Origin: Thiodiazotropha sp037384425
GTDB taxonomy: Bacteria; Pseudomonadota; Gammaproteobacteria; Chromatiales; Chromatiaceae
Reading direction: 5' to 3'
DNA: 64,000 nt
NCBI GenBank assembly: GCA_037384425.1
Contig: JARROA010000021.1
Location: forward strand, 94,090-158,089
The notes beneath the pieces are model-generated. The model searched no databases. It saw nothing but the letters and a program-made list of their open reading frames with translations, and was not told the origin of the DNA. Of the stretch, positions 17,580-24,972 are shown piece by piece. Made by a program: the position numbers and the translations under genes. Position 1 is the stretch's first letter. Each line of letters begins with the position of its first letter.

Positions 17580-18050
17580 TCACTCGGTTTTTGTTTGACT
17601 GCAGTTGCCTCTTTTTGCCAGGTTCAGTTTTTGAACAATCTGCTTACCTTCTTCTTCGTCAACGAGTTTAACGCCGGCACCCCCGACAAATACGCCCAGT
17701 TTTATGTATTGTTGAATGAAGTAATTCTTGCCGCTTTCCGTGGTGATCTGCAGATCGTTGGGCGAGAACTCCGACTCAGTCGAAATTTTGTGTGCGGCGT
17801 CGCCTTCAACTTCTTCGTAGAAAAAGACGTTGGGCGCGGTTTCACCAATGCATTTGTCGTCTACCCAGACATCTTTTTTGAGTGCTCCGCCGAAAGCGCC
17901 GGAGCGATAGATATAGAGTGCCGCGTTTCCGTTCGCTGGCGGATCGAACTATTTTGCCGCCTTGGTCTTTTCGACGCTTTTCATTGGTACAGAGGCGCAA
18001 CCTGAAATTAACGAGGTGGCGAAAACGATCAGTGCTAGTTTTTTGTACAC
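17580..18050 (-). pseudogene. DUF2846 lipoprotein gene interrupted by one in-frame TAG
   Basis: The minus strand from the GTG at 18050 (AAGGA 12 bases upstream) encodes a lipoprotein signal MYKKLALIVFATSLISGCAS (Cys18 as the lipidation site), then a TAG at 17949-17951 (codon 34), then 122 further codons in the same frame to the TGA at 17580. The downstream part reads FDPPANGNAALYIYRSGAFG and later ESGKNYFIQQYIKLGVFVGG, the hallmark of DUF2846 lipoproteins. In the family the TAG position is usually Gln (K-Q-F-x-P-P), so a single C-to-T change from CAG explains the stop. Everything else, including ribosome site and terminator, looks intact. It could be a fresh pseudogene, a suppressed stop or a sequencing error. 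Confidence 0.8.
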
Positions 18051-18613
18051 TTCTTACTGTCCTTATTTAACGCTTATGTGAACAACGATGGTTTATGGTT
18101 AATTGATGACAATGAATATGTGGCATACAAATGGGCCATGATATTGTGCGGCATGCCGACGTGATCAGTCTGCCATTAGTATGAACCTCAACGGACTTGT
18201 CACCCGCAAAGTACGATCGCAGACAGTAATTTGACTGTCTACAGTTCCACTCAAATGTCGATTGATTAATATCAACTGAATTGAGAAAACTTGCGAGCCT
18301 TAAGATGTGGTGTCGAGCCACGGCTACTTATGTGTATCTCTTGTCACGCAAAGCTATCCGTGTATGTTCAAGGAATTAGAATCCCTATGGGAGTTAGATT
18401 CCTCGTTTTGTCGAGGAGTGGAAGAGACGTTAACGGTGTGTCTTTCGCTTCTCTCTATTTGGCGGCATGGTTTTGTGAACGGGCGTTGGAGGCTGATTCT
18501 TTCGTTAGTGCTAAGAAATATCGTTGAAGTCCGTAAGCCGTTTCATCGCCCAAGGGGTAAACTGCGAATGCGCGTGCACTCTCATGTGAGGGCGAAGCAT
18601 TCGGCATGATTGA
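18051..18613. other. AT-rich gap with a possible structured RNA but no convincing protein gene
   Basis: No frame here has protein-like composition or a ribosome site. Between 18370 and 18612 several local stems can be drawn on the plus strand: TCCTCG/CGAGGA (18400-18417) and a longer-range TCGCCC/GGGCGA pair (about 18546-18594). The stretch ends at a strong plus-strand terminator (18614-18656) that no annotated rightward gene uses, which suggests a small RNA of roughly 200-300 bases. The RNA family was not recognised. Confidence 0.35.
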
Positions 18614-18656
18614 AACCGGCCTACTCTATATCTGTAGTCTCAGGCCGGTTCTATTT
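18614..18656 (+). terminator. Orphan rho-independent terminator, rightward
   Basis: The stem AACCGGCCT (18614-18622) pairs with AGGCCGGTT (18642-18650) and is followed by CTATTTTTTG. The T-run is on the plus strand only, so it does not serve the leftward DUF4019 gene at 18702. Confidence 0.75.
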
Positions 18657-18701
18657 TTTGTTGGGGTGTTCTGAAGCTTGGTTTGTTTGTGACTCAATCA
18701 A

Positions 18702-19124
18702 TCATTTTATGTAGTACCCGGATACGCGCCAGACACCATCCTTGTCGATCATTGGTGTGACTGTCTCGATAGCGGTTTTCTTGTTTTCAAATGAAGTCTC
18801 GAACTGGATGACGACGTACTTACCATCTGGCGCACCTGGTAGTGAGGTTGTGTGGGTTTTGGTTTTGAGCTTTCTCGAAATCAGCTTGCCCAGAGGTTTT
18901 CTTACCACACGTAGAGATTGCACCCACTGATCGGATTGAACGGCACTTCTAAACAATTCAGAGGCTTGGGTCCAACTTTCCTCGTAGTCTTGGTTGTCAA
19001 TTAGTGATAGCCAGTCTTCCGCTGCGGAAAGAGCGGCTGACTCTTTAGATGAATCAGCTGAAAAGAGGCTGGTTGTTGTGAGAAACAAGATTAATACAAT
19101 AAGGTACGAAGCACGCCTAATCAT
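18702..19124 (-). CDS. DUF4019-domain secreted protein
   Basis: A 140-residue protein with a signal peptide (MIRRASYLIVLILFLTTTSLFSA) and one DUF4019 domain: AAEDWLSLIDNQDYEESWTQ, then RVVRKPLGKLISRKL, and the C-terminal DKDGVWRVSGYYIK. This compact NTF2-like periplasmic fold occurs widely; its ligand is unknown. It is monocistronic and its upstream 203-base gap holds no other gene. Confidence 0.8.
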   Translation of the reverse strand: MIRRASYLIVLILFLTTTSLFSADSSKESAALSAAEDWLSLIDNQDYEESWTQASELFRSAVQSDQWVQSLRVVRKPLGKLISRKLKTKTHTTSLPGAPDGKYVVIQFETSFENKKTAIETVTPMIDKDGVWRVSGYYIK

Positions 19125-19327
19125 TTTGTTAATTTCTCCATGCTATGGCTTAATAAATCATTTGTCTGAAACAGATTCAGAAAAATCTCCGGGATCGGTG
19201 TGGATTTACTCTGACTCCAGGTTCGTTTTATCTGTCGGTGCTAGTGAGCGCGATACCATGTGGTTCTCCATTGGGTTGCTTGGCGTCTAACAGGAGAGTG
19301 GTTGGCCTGTCCCCGCCGAGCGGGTTG

Positions 19328-19669
19328 TCATGTATTTAATCTGTCGTCATGACTCGGTGGTGTTGAAATGACTAAAAACTCGAGCTCGGCTTCGTGGTTG
19401 TTGCTTAGAGCATGCGCAATGCCGGCAGGAATATGAAAACCCTCATGGGCATGAATATCATGAATCACGCCGGCAACTTCAAGAGTAGCGATGCCTGATA
19501 GAACGTAGAAAAATTGTTCAGCCTTATTGTGGAGGTGTCGGATTTCCGAAGCGCCTTTTGGCACTCGCTCCTGAATCACGCTGAGATTTTCGGATGCTGC
19601 GAGATGCCAGCCATCACATTGGTCACCCCAAACGTAATGCTTGCCATTTTTGGTTGATGTGACGGCCAT
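19328..19669 (-). CDS. Cupin-domain protein
   Basis: A 113-residue single-domain cupin. Motif 1 reads EIRHLHNKAEQFFYVLSGIA, with histidines and a glutamate placed as metal ligands; motif 2 reads EGFHIPAGIAHALSNNHEAE. The ATG at 19669 is preferred over the GTG two codons upstream because GGAT lies seven bases before it. No signal peptide is present. Such small cupins include isomerases, dioxygenases and binding proteins; the sequence does not choose among them. Confidence 0.85.
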   Translation of the reverse strand: MAVTSTKNGKHYVWGDQCDGWHLAASENLSVIQERVPKGASEIRHLHNKAEQFFYVLSGIATLEVAGVIHDIHAHEGFHIPAGIAHALSNNHEAELEFLVISTPPSHDDRLNT

Positions 19670-19791
19670 GTTCACATCCTATGCGAGTCGTTGACGTATT
19701 GGTGTCGGTATAAAACCGATATCCAGGCTATGAAAGGATCGCAAAATGCATTGTCATGCTCAGACATTGTTCCGTACTTACTCATTCCCAT

Positions 19792-20016
19792 TTACTTGTT
19801 TGCTATTGTTTTGGTTATATGTACGGCAAGAGTGTAGATGTATAGCAACACTACAAGAAGGCCGGTGGCGATATCGTATTTTGTTGTTACCCAGTCATCT
19901 GGATGAGTGTGGCCTTGAACAATTAGCGTCGACAGTAACTGAGTACTGATAAACAGTATTGCAAACAAAACGGTCGTTATCGACGTCCTGATAATCAGCT
20001 TGAGATACATATCCAT
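19792..20016 (-). CDS. Small membrane protein with two predicted helices, unknown
   Basis: A 74-residue frame, MDMYLKLIIRTSITTVLFAI onward, with two hydrophobic helices (about 8-33 and 50-68) joined by a polar loop GHTHPDDWVTTKYD. The two-helix pattern and sharp polar loop favour a real protein, but the ribosome site is weak and no family was recognised. Confidence 0.5.
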   Translation of the reverse strand: MDMYLKLIIRTSITTVLFAILFISTQLLSTLIVQGHTHPDDWVTTKYDIATGLLVVLLYIYTLAVHITKTIANK

Positions 20017-20361
20017 TCTATGCGAACGCGTCTGGGATCAGTGGGGCGAGCGATTGCATGCGCCCGTTATGCTTCCATGGCTGGATGTGATCCGAAACTC
20101 TTTGGTAAAGCCGAAGCACTGTTATTGCACAGTGAATCACTCATTACCTCACCTGGGATAGTTGCCTGCACTGTCTGAAAGCATGAGTTAGCTCGCAAAA
20201 AGCCATGATTCGTCGAAGGCGTCCTGGTGTTGTCGCTTCGTCATCCTTTGGGTACTGCCACGCATAAAGAGCCGGCTTGGTGCTGGCAGGTCCGGTTGTG
20301 GTGAATCTTCACCATGCGCTTTGGGAGACGGATACTGTTTGTTGTGATTGGACATAATCGC
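20017..20361. other. 345-base gap before the EF-G gene end, nothing recognised
   Basis: No credible coding frame, terminator or repeat was recognised. Its right part lies downstream of the leftward EF-G gene and its left part holds the promoter of the small membrane protein. Confidence 0.4.
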
Positions 20362-22440
20362 TCAGACATTGAACCCCAACCGCCGCATCACATCCACCGG
20401 CACCGGCGCAAAGTGGTCCAACTCCAGGGTGAAGGAGCCGCGCCCGTGGGTGGCGGAGCGCAATTCGGTGGCGTAGCCGAACATCTCCGACAGTGGCACC
20501 AGATTGCGGATCGCCTTGATCTGCCCCGGCTTGTCGCTGACGCCCTCGATCTCGGCGCGGCGGGCGGTGAGTTGTCCCAGCACGTCACCCAGATGTTCCT
20601 CTGGGGTGAGCACCTCTCCGCGCACCACCGGTTCGAGCAGAACAGACCGCCCCTTCTCCAGGCCGTTGCGCAGGGCCATGCCGGCGGCGACCTTGTAGGC
20701 GAGGGGGTTGGAATCGGTGTCGTGGCTGGAGCCGTCGACCAGGGTCACGCGCAGGTCGGTAACTGGGTAGCCGCCAATGATGCCGTTGTTGGCCGCCTCG
20801 CGGATGCCGGTCTCCACCGAGGGGATGTATTCGCTGGGAATGGCGCCGCCGCGGATGCGGTTCTCGATCACCAGGCCCTCGCCGGTATCGCCCGGCGCCA
20901 GGTCGATCACCACGTGGCCGTAGTGGCCCTTGCCGCCGGTCTGGCGGATGAAGCGGCCCTCGGCCCGGCTCACCGGCTGGCTGATGGTCTCCTTATAGGC
21001 CACATTGGGCGTGCCGGTGCGCACGCCGATACCCTGTTCCCGCTTGAGCCGTTCCACCAGCACCTCCAGGTGCAGCTCGCCCATGCCGGCGATGATGGTC
21101 TGGCCGGTCTCCTCCTCGGTTTCGGCGCGGAAGGTGGGGTCGTCTTCGGCCAGGTGCTGCAGGGCTTCGGCGATGCGTTCGTGGTCCTGGGCGGTGAGCG
21201 GGGTGACGGTGATCTTGATCACCGGTTCAGGGAAGCTGATCGACTCCAGCAGCAGCGGGTGGTGGGGTTCGCACAGGGTGTCGCCGGTGACCGCCTCCTT
21301 CATGCCGAGCAGGGCGGCGATGTCGCCGGCGTGAATCGCCTCGATGTCCTCCCGGTGCTCGGCATACATGCGCTCCAACCGGCCGACCCGTTGCGGACGG
21401 CCATAGCGGGGGTTGAGTACGTTGTCGCCCTTCTTCAGTACCCCAGAGTAGACCCGCACATAGGCCAGACGGCCGGCGTAGGGGTCGGTCACCGTCTTGA
21501 ACAGCAGGGCGCTCAGCGGCGCCGCGTCGTCGGGCTGGCGGGTGACCGGCTGGTCGTTGTCGGGATGGCGGCCGCTGACCGCGCCGATATCGAGTGGTGA
21601 GGGCAGGTAGTCGATCACCGCGTCGAGCAGGGGCTGCACCCCCTTGTTGCGCAGGGAGCTGCCGCAGAGTACCGGCACCAGCCGGTTGGTCAGGGTGGCA
21701 CGCCGGATCGCCTGCTTGATCAGATCGCTATCGATGTCGCCGCCCTCCAGCCAACGGGCCAGCAGCTCATCGTCCTGCTCTGCCACCTGTTCGATGAGGA
21801 CGCTGCGGGCCGTCTCCGCCTGGCTGACCAGGTCGTCAGGGATGGAGGCGAACTCGCGCTTGGCGCCCAGTTCGTCGGCCCAATGGATCGCCTGCATGTC
21901 GATCAGGTCGATCACACCTTCGAAGCCGGACTCGGCGCCGATGGGCAGTTGCAGGGGGACCGGATTGGCGCCGAGCCGTTCCCGGATCTCCTCCAGCGAC
22001 TGACGGAATTCGGCCCCCAGTCGGTCCATCTTGTTGATGAAGCAGAGCCGGGGCACTTTGTAGCGGTCGGCCTGGCGCCACACCGTCTCGCTCTGGGGTT
22101 CCACCCCCTGGGAGGCGTCGAACACCACTACCGCGCCGTCGAGCACGCGCAGGGCGCGCTGCACCTCGGCGGTGAAGTCGATGTGTCCCGGGGTATCGAT
22201 GAGGTTGATCTGGTGTTCGTTCCAGAAGGCGGTCACCGCCGCGGAGACGATGGTGATGCCGCGCTCGCGCTCCTGGTCCATCCAGTCGGTCACCGTGGTG
22301 CCGCTGTCCACCGAACCGAGCTGGTGGGTGCGCCCGGCATAGAACAGAAAGCGCTCCGTGGTGGTGGTCTTGCCGGCGTCGATGTGGGCGATCAGGCCGA
22401 TGTTGCGCAGCTTGTCGATGGGGGTGGGCTTGGTGGACAT
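20362..22440 (-). CDS. fusA: Elongation factor G, stand-alone second-type copy
   Basis: A 692-residue translational GTPase with all five EF-G domains. G1 is AHIDAGKTTTTERFL (about 19-33), G2 ERGITIVSA, G3 DTPGHIDF and G4 NKMDRLGAE. Domain IV shows GGKGHYGHVVIDL and domain V ends FAPVPVDVMRRLGFNV. The gene is not in the str operon (rpsL-rpsG-fusA-tuf); its neighbours are non-ribosomal. That fits a second EF-G, which in other bacteria specialises in translocation, ribosome recycling or stress. Which role applies cannot be read from this window. Confidence 0.93.
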   Translation of the reverse strand: MSTKPTPIDKLRNIGLIAHIDAGKTTTTERFLFYAGRTHQLGSVDSGTTVTDWMDQERERGITIVSAAVTAFWNEHQINLIDTPGHIDFTAEVQRALRVLDGAVVVFDASQGVEPQSETVWRQADRYKVPRLCFINKMDRLGAEFRQSLEEIRERLGANPVPLQLPIGAESGFEGVIDLIDMQAIHWADELGAKREFASIPDDLVSQAETARSVLIEQVAEQDDELLARWLEGGDIDSDLIKQAIRRATLTNRLVPVLCGSSLRNKGVQPLLDAVIDYLPSPLDIGAVSGRHPDNDQPVTRQPDDAAPLSALLFKTVTDPYAGRLAYVRVYSGVLKKGDNVLNPRYGRPQRVGRLERMYAEHREDIEAIHAGDIAALLGMKEAVTGDTLCEPHHPLLLESISFPEPVIKITVTPLTAQDHERIAEALQHLAEDDPTFRAETEEETGQTIIAGMGELHLEVLVERLKREQGIGVRTGTPNVAYKETISQPVSRAEGRFIRQTGGKGHYGHVVIDLAPGDTGEGLVIENRIRGGAIPSEYIPSVETGIREAANNGIIGGYPVTDLRVTLVDGSSHDTDSNPLAYKVAAGMALRNGLEKGRSVLLEPVVRGEVLTPEEHLGDVLGQLTARRAEIEGVSDKPGQIKAIRNLVPLSEMFGYATELRSATHGRGSFTLELDHFAPVPVDVMRRLGFNV

Positions 22441-22534
22441 GGTGTGAGCGTGCTTCTTGTTGGGATGGCTTGTTGTTCAGAGTTTAGACGCTGCCAGGTC
22501 GGTAAAGAATCGATTTCGAACTGGATGGGGGCTC

Positions 22535-22689
22535 GGTGCGGCAAGCCGCACCCTACGTTATCGAGGTGCTCGGTGCGCCATGACAGGTATCCATAGGTCT
22601 GTGCAGGCAAGATTTCAAGCTTACGGTTGTCGGGTGGGGCAGGGCCCACACCCGCCAGCATGGAAGCGTAGGGTGCGGCTTGCCGCACC
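22535..22689. repeat. Pair of facing GTAGGGTGCGGC/GCCGCACCCTAC repeats
   Basis: GGTGCGGC-AA-GCCGCACCCTAC at 22535-22556 and its exact 22-base reverse complement at 22668-22689 face each other across 111 bases. Each unit is itself a hairpin. Between them lies a degenerate CGGGTGGGGCAGGGCCCACA (22631-22650) of the other palindrome family. The arrangement resembles paired REP elements (BIME). The whole gap 22441-22788 has no gene. Confidence 0.7.
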
Positions 22690-22788
22690 GTGAAGGGTAT
22701 CTGCGTGCGAATTGGTTGGGTCGGGATTGATCGGCTCTGCTTGTGCATCAACCGGATCACCGTTCGTTGGTTCAGGATGCGTGAACGA

Positions 22789-23346
22789 TCACGCGCATTG
22801 GCTCTGTTTAAGGCCGTAAGCGGCGGCCAGCTTGCGCACTCTCGGGTAGACCGCCTTCGGTTTGAAGCGCAGCACCCGGATAGGGACTTCATCACCGATC
22901 TTTATTCTGGCGTAACACTCTTGGGAATCTACGTAGAATTCACTCTCGTGCATGCCTGAGTAGCGGTAGCTGAACTCGATGATGTAGTGGATCTCCTCGA
23001 TCTCCCGGTCGGAGTCACCCTCCGTATAAGAGTGGTCCTCGGCCCGTTTATGGGTCACCCTGCCGAGCAGATTGACGCCGTATTTTTTGCTCAGCGATTT
23101 CTCGTAGTAGTAGGCGGTGCTGGTGGCCACCATGTAGAGCATGATGGTGGTCGGGACCAGGAAGATGGAACCAAGTAGAACGCCTGACCAGTCCACCCCT
23201 GACTCTGCGTTCATGGAGAAATAGATGGGGAAGATACCGAACAGGGAGAACAGAACCGCCCCGATCAGTAGTTCCTTGTGCTTGCCAATGGCGCCGAGCA
23301 GATGTTTGAGTCGTTCAAAGAGACCGATCCTTGGTTCTATCCTCAC
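22789..23346 (-). CDS. DUF3592-like membrane protein
   Basis: A 185-residue protein starting at a GTG (23346) with AAGGAG seven bases upstream. Two transmembrane helices (about 25-43 and 53-76) precede a cytoplasmic or periplasmic beta-domain (about 90-170) containing IIEFSYRYSGMHESEFYV and IKIGDEVPIRVLRFKP, matching the DUF3592 pattern (a Y-x-V-x-G-x-x-Y-strand followed by G-x-x-V-x-V-x-Y/F-x-P). Function is unknown. Confidence 0.65.
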   Translation of the reverse strand: MRIEPRIGLFERLKHLLGAIGKHKELLIGAVLFSLFGIFPIYFSMNAESGVDWSGVLLGSIFLVPTTIMLYMVATSTAYYYEKSLSKKYGVNLLGRVTHKRAEDHSYTEGDSDREIEEIHYIIEFSYRYSGMHESEFYVDSQECYARIKIGDEVPIRVLRFKPKAVYPRVRKLAAAYGLKQSQCA

Positions 23347-23395
23347 GCTGTTCTCCTTAACGTGTCAGGTTTGAATGGTACTATTTCAGCGACTG

Positions 23396-23485
23396 TTGGT
23401 GGGGCAGGGCCCCACCCTTCTACGCCCTGGGAGACGCGGTAGCCTGTATCATCCCCCGGATTCCGCTGCGCTCCATCCAGGCTAC
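23396..23485. repeat. Two intergenic palindromes in tandem
   Basis: GGTGGGGC-AGG-GCCCCACC (about 23398-23416) belongs to the family seen at 1114, 30297 and 40222. It is followed by GTAGCCTG...CAGGCTAC (23439-23485), whose arms enclose CCCCCGGATTCCGCTGCGCT. This second sequence is a repeat widespread in proteobacteria; a fragment of it occurs at 14097. Confidence 0.6.
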
Positions 23486-23579
23486 CTTCAATATGGACCG
23501 TTGGCGCTCATTCGCGTTGTTTCTCAAAAGTTAAGCGCCATTCAGGTCAGGCTCCATTGTCTGCTTTAGGAAGAGGTTT

Positions 23580-24350
23580 TCAGAAGAACTTCGAAAAGTC
23601 GGGCTTACGTTTCTCGAGGAAGGCAGTGAACGCCTCTTTGGCCTCCGCTCCCTGCAGCATCTGCATGAAGTAATCCTCTTCCATTCTCATGATGGTTTCC
23701 AGCTGCTCCGCATTGGCGGCGCGCAGCAGTTTTCTGGTGGTGCGGATGGAGGCCGGCGGCTGCGCCGCCAGCTGTTGGGCCTTGGCAATGGCGTGCTCCT
23801 GAAAGTGCTCCTTGTCCACCACCTGGTTGACGATGCCCATGGCTTGAGCGGCGTTGGCGTCGAATACTTCGCACAGCATCAGCAGTTCAGCGGCCTTGCG
23901 GTAACCCAGTAACTGAGGGACAAGCAGGCTGGAACCCGCCTCGGGGCAGAGGCCAAGGCTGGCGAAAGGCATCTGAAACTGGGCCTCGGGGGCGGCATAA
24001 ACCAGGTCGCAGTGCATCAGCATGGTGGTGCCTATGCCCACTGCCGGACCGTTGACGGCGGCCACCAGCGGCTTGGTCAGGCCGGGCAGGGTGCGCAGGA
24101 AACGTCCTATCGGCGATTTCCGGTTGATGCTGACGTTCTCGAGAAAGTCGGCCAGGTCATTACCGGCGGTGAAACAGTCCCGGCTGCCGGTGATGACGGC
24201 GACACGCAGGTCGGGGTCACCTTCGAGCCGATCCAGGCCGTCGCAGATGCCGTCGTACATGTCACCGGTGAGAGCGTTTTTCTTCTCCTCCCGGTTCAGG
24301 CGGATGATGATGAGGTGGTCCTGGATCTCGGTGAATATGGGTTGGCTCAT
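23580..24350 (-). CDS. Enoyl-CoA hydratase/isomerase family protein
   Basis: A 256-residue crotonase-fold enzyme acting on a CoA thioester. The oxyanion-hole segments are seen as DCFTAGNDLADFLEN (about 58-72) and VNGPAVGIGTTMLMHCDLV (about 99-117). The catalytic-region sequence FASLGLCPEAGSSLLVP carries a glutamate at the position of one catalytic acid, and the other acidic residue is replaced by Gly (AVGIGTTML), a pattern typical of isomerase-like members rather than classical hydratases. The C-terminus ends FLEKRKPDFSKFF. It stands alone; no other beta-oxidation genes flank it. Confidence 0.85.
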   Translation of the reverse strand: MSQPIFTEIQDHLIIIRLNREEKKNALTGDMYDGICDGLDRLEGDPDLRVAVITGSRDCFTAGNDLADFLENVSINRKSPIGRFLRTLPGLTKPLVAAVNGPAVGIGTTMLMHCDLVYAAPEAQFQMPFASLGLCPEAGSSLLVPQLLGYRKAAELLMLCEVFDANAAQAMGIVNQVVDKEHFQEHAIAKAQQLAAQPPASIRTTRKLLRAANAEQLETIMRMEEDYFMQMLQGAEAKEAFTAFLEKRKPDFSKFF

Positions 24351-24491
24351 GGCAGGGTTGCTCCAGGGGTGTCAGTGCGAGGATGTCGTGTCGAGCGGAG
24401 CGTGCTTTGATGACGCAAGCGTATTGCCGGTGATAGAGAGGCGTCATGAGCCGAAGATGACAGGATCACGCTCGGCAGTCCCGTCGCGGAT

Positions 24492-24908
24492 TCATTCCCC
24501 ATAAACCGTCACCGTCACCCGCCGGCCATGGGGATGGGTGCGGTGCTCCCACAGATAGATCCCCTGCCAGGTGCCCAGTGCCGGATGCCCGCCGGTGACG
24601 GGGAAGCCGAGGTCCATCTTGGTGAGGATCGAGCGGATGTGGGCGGCCATGTCGTCCGGCCCCTCCAAGCTATGGTCGAAGTGGCGGTCGCCGTCGGGCA
24701 CCAGGCGCGACATGAAGCCTTCCAGGTCGCTGCGCACTGTGGGGTCGGCGTTCTCGCACAGGATCAGCGAGGCGCTGGTGTGGTGGATGAAGACCTGGCA
24801 CAGGCCGGTGGTGATGCCGGAGGCCTCGACCACTTCCGCCACTTGGCGGGTGATGTTGTAGGTGTTGCGTCCCCGGGTGTCGATCTTGAGTTGCCGCTGG
24901 ATCACCAT
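24492..24908 (-). CDS. YjbQ family protein (UPF0047)
   Basis: A 138-residue protein of the YjbQ family, characterised in some members as having a weak thiamine-phosphate-synthase activity. The family pattern is complete: CQVFIHHTSASLILCENADP, then DRHFDHSLEGPDDMAAHIRS, and LGTWQGIYLWEHR near the C-terminus; the conserved His residues could bind metal. The ATG at 24908 starts the conserved part; longer upstream frames lack support. It is divergent from recG with a gap of 64 bases. Confidence 0.88.
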   Translation of the reverse strand: MVIQRQLKIDTRGRNTYNITRQVAEVVEASGITTGLCQVFIHHTSASLILCENADPTVRSDLEGFMSRLVPDGDRHFDHSLEGPDDMAAHIRSILTKMDLGFPVTGGHPALGTWQGIYLWEHRTHPHGRRVTVTVYGE

Positions 24909-24972
24909 CTTTGCACTACTCCTGCTGCTTCTGGCATGCTTCGAGTGGATCTTACAGTGAAAGCGTGCGCCA

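Noticed and set aside
17595..18005. Rightward frame across the DUF2846 locus
   Set aside because: The minus strand carries a clear lipoprotein and family motifs; the rightward frame is its shadow.
18307..18609. 100-residue rightward frame before the orphan terminator
   Set aside because: Composition is Leu/Ser/Arg-rich without pattern and there is no ribosome site; a non-coding RNA explains the terminator better.
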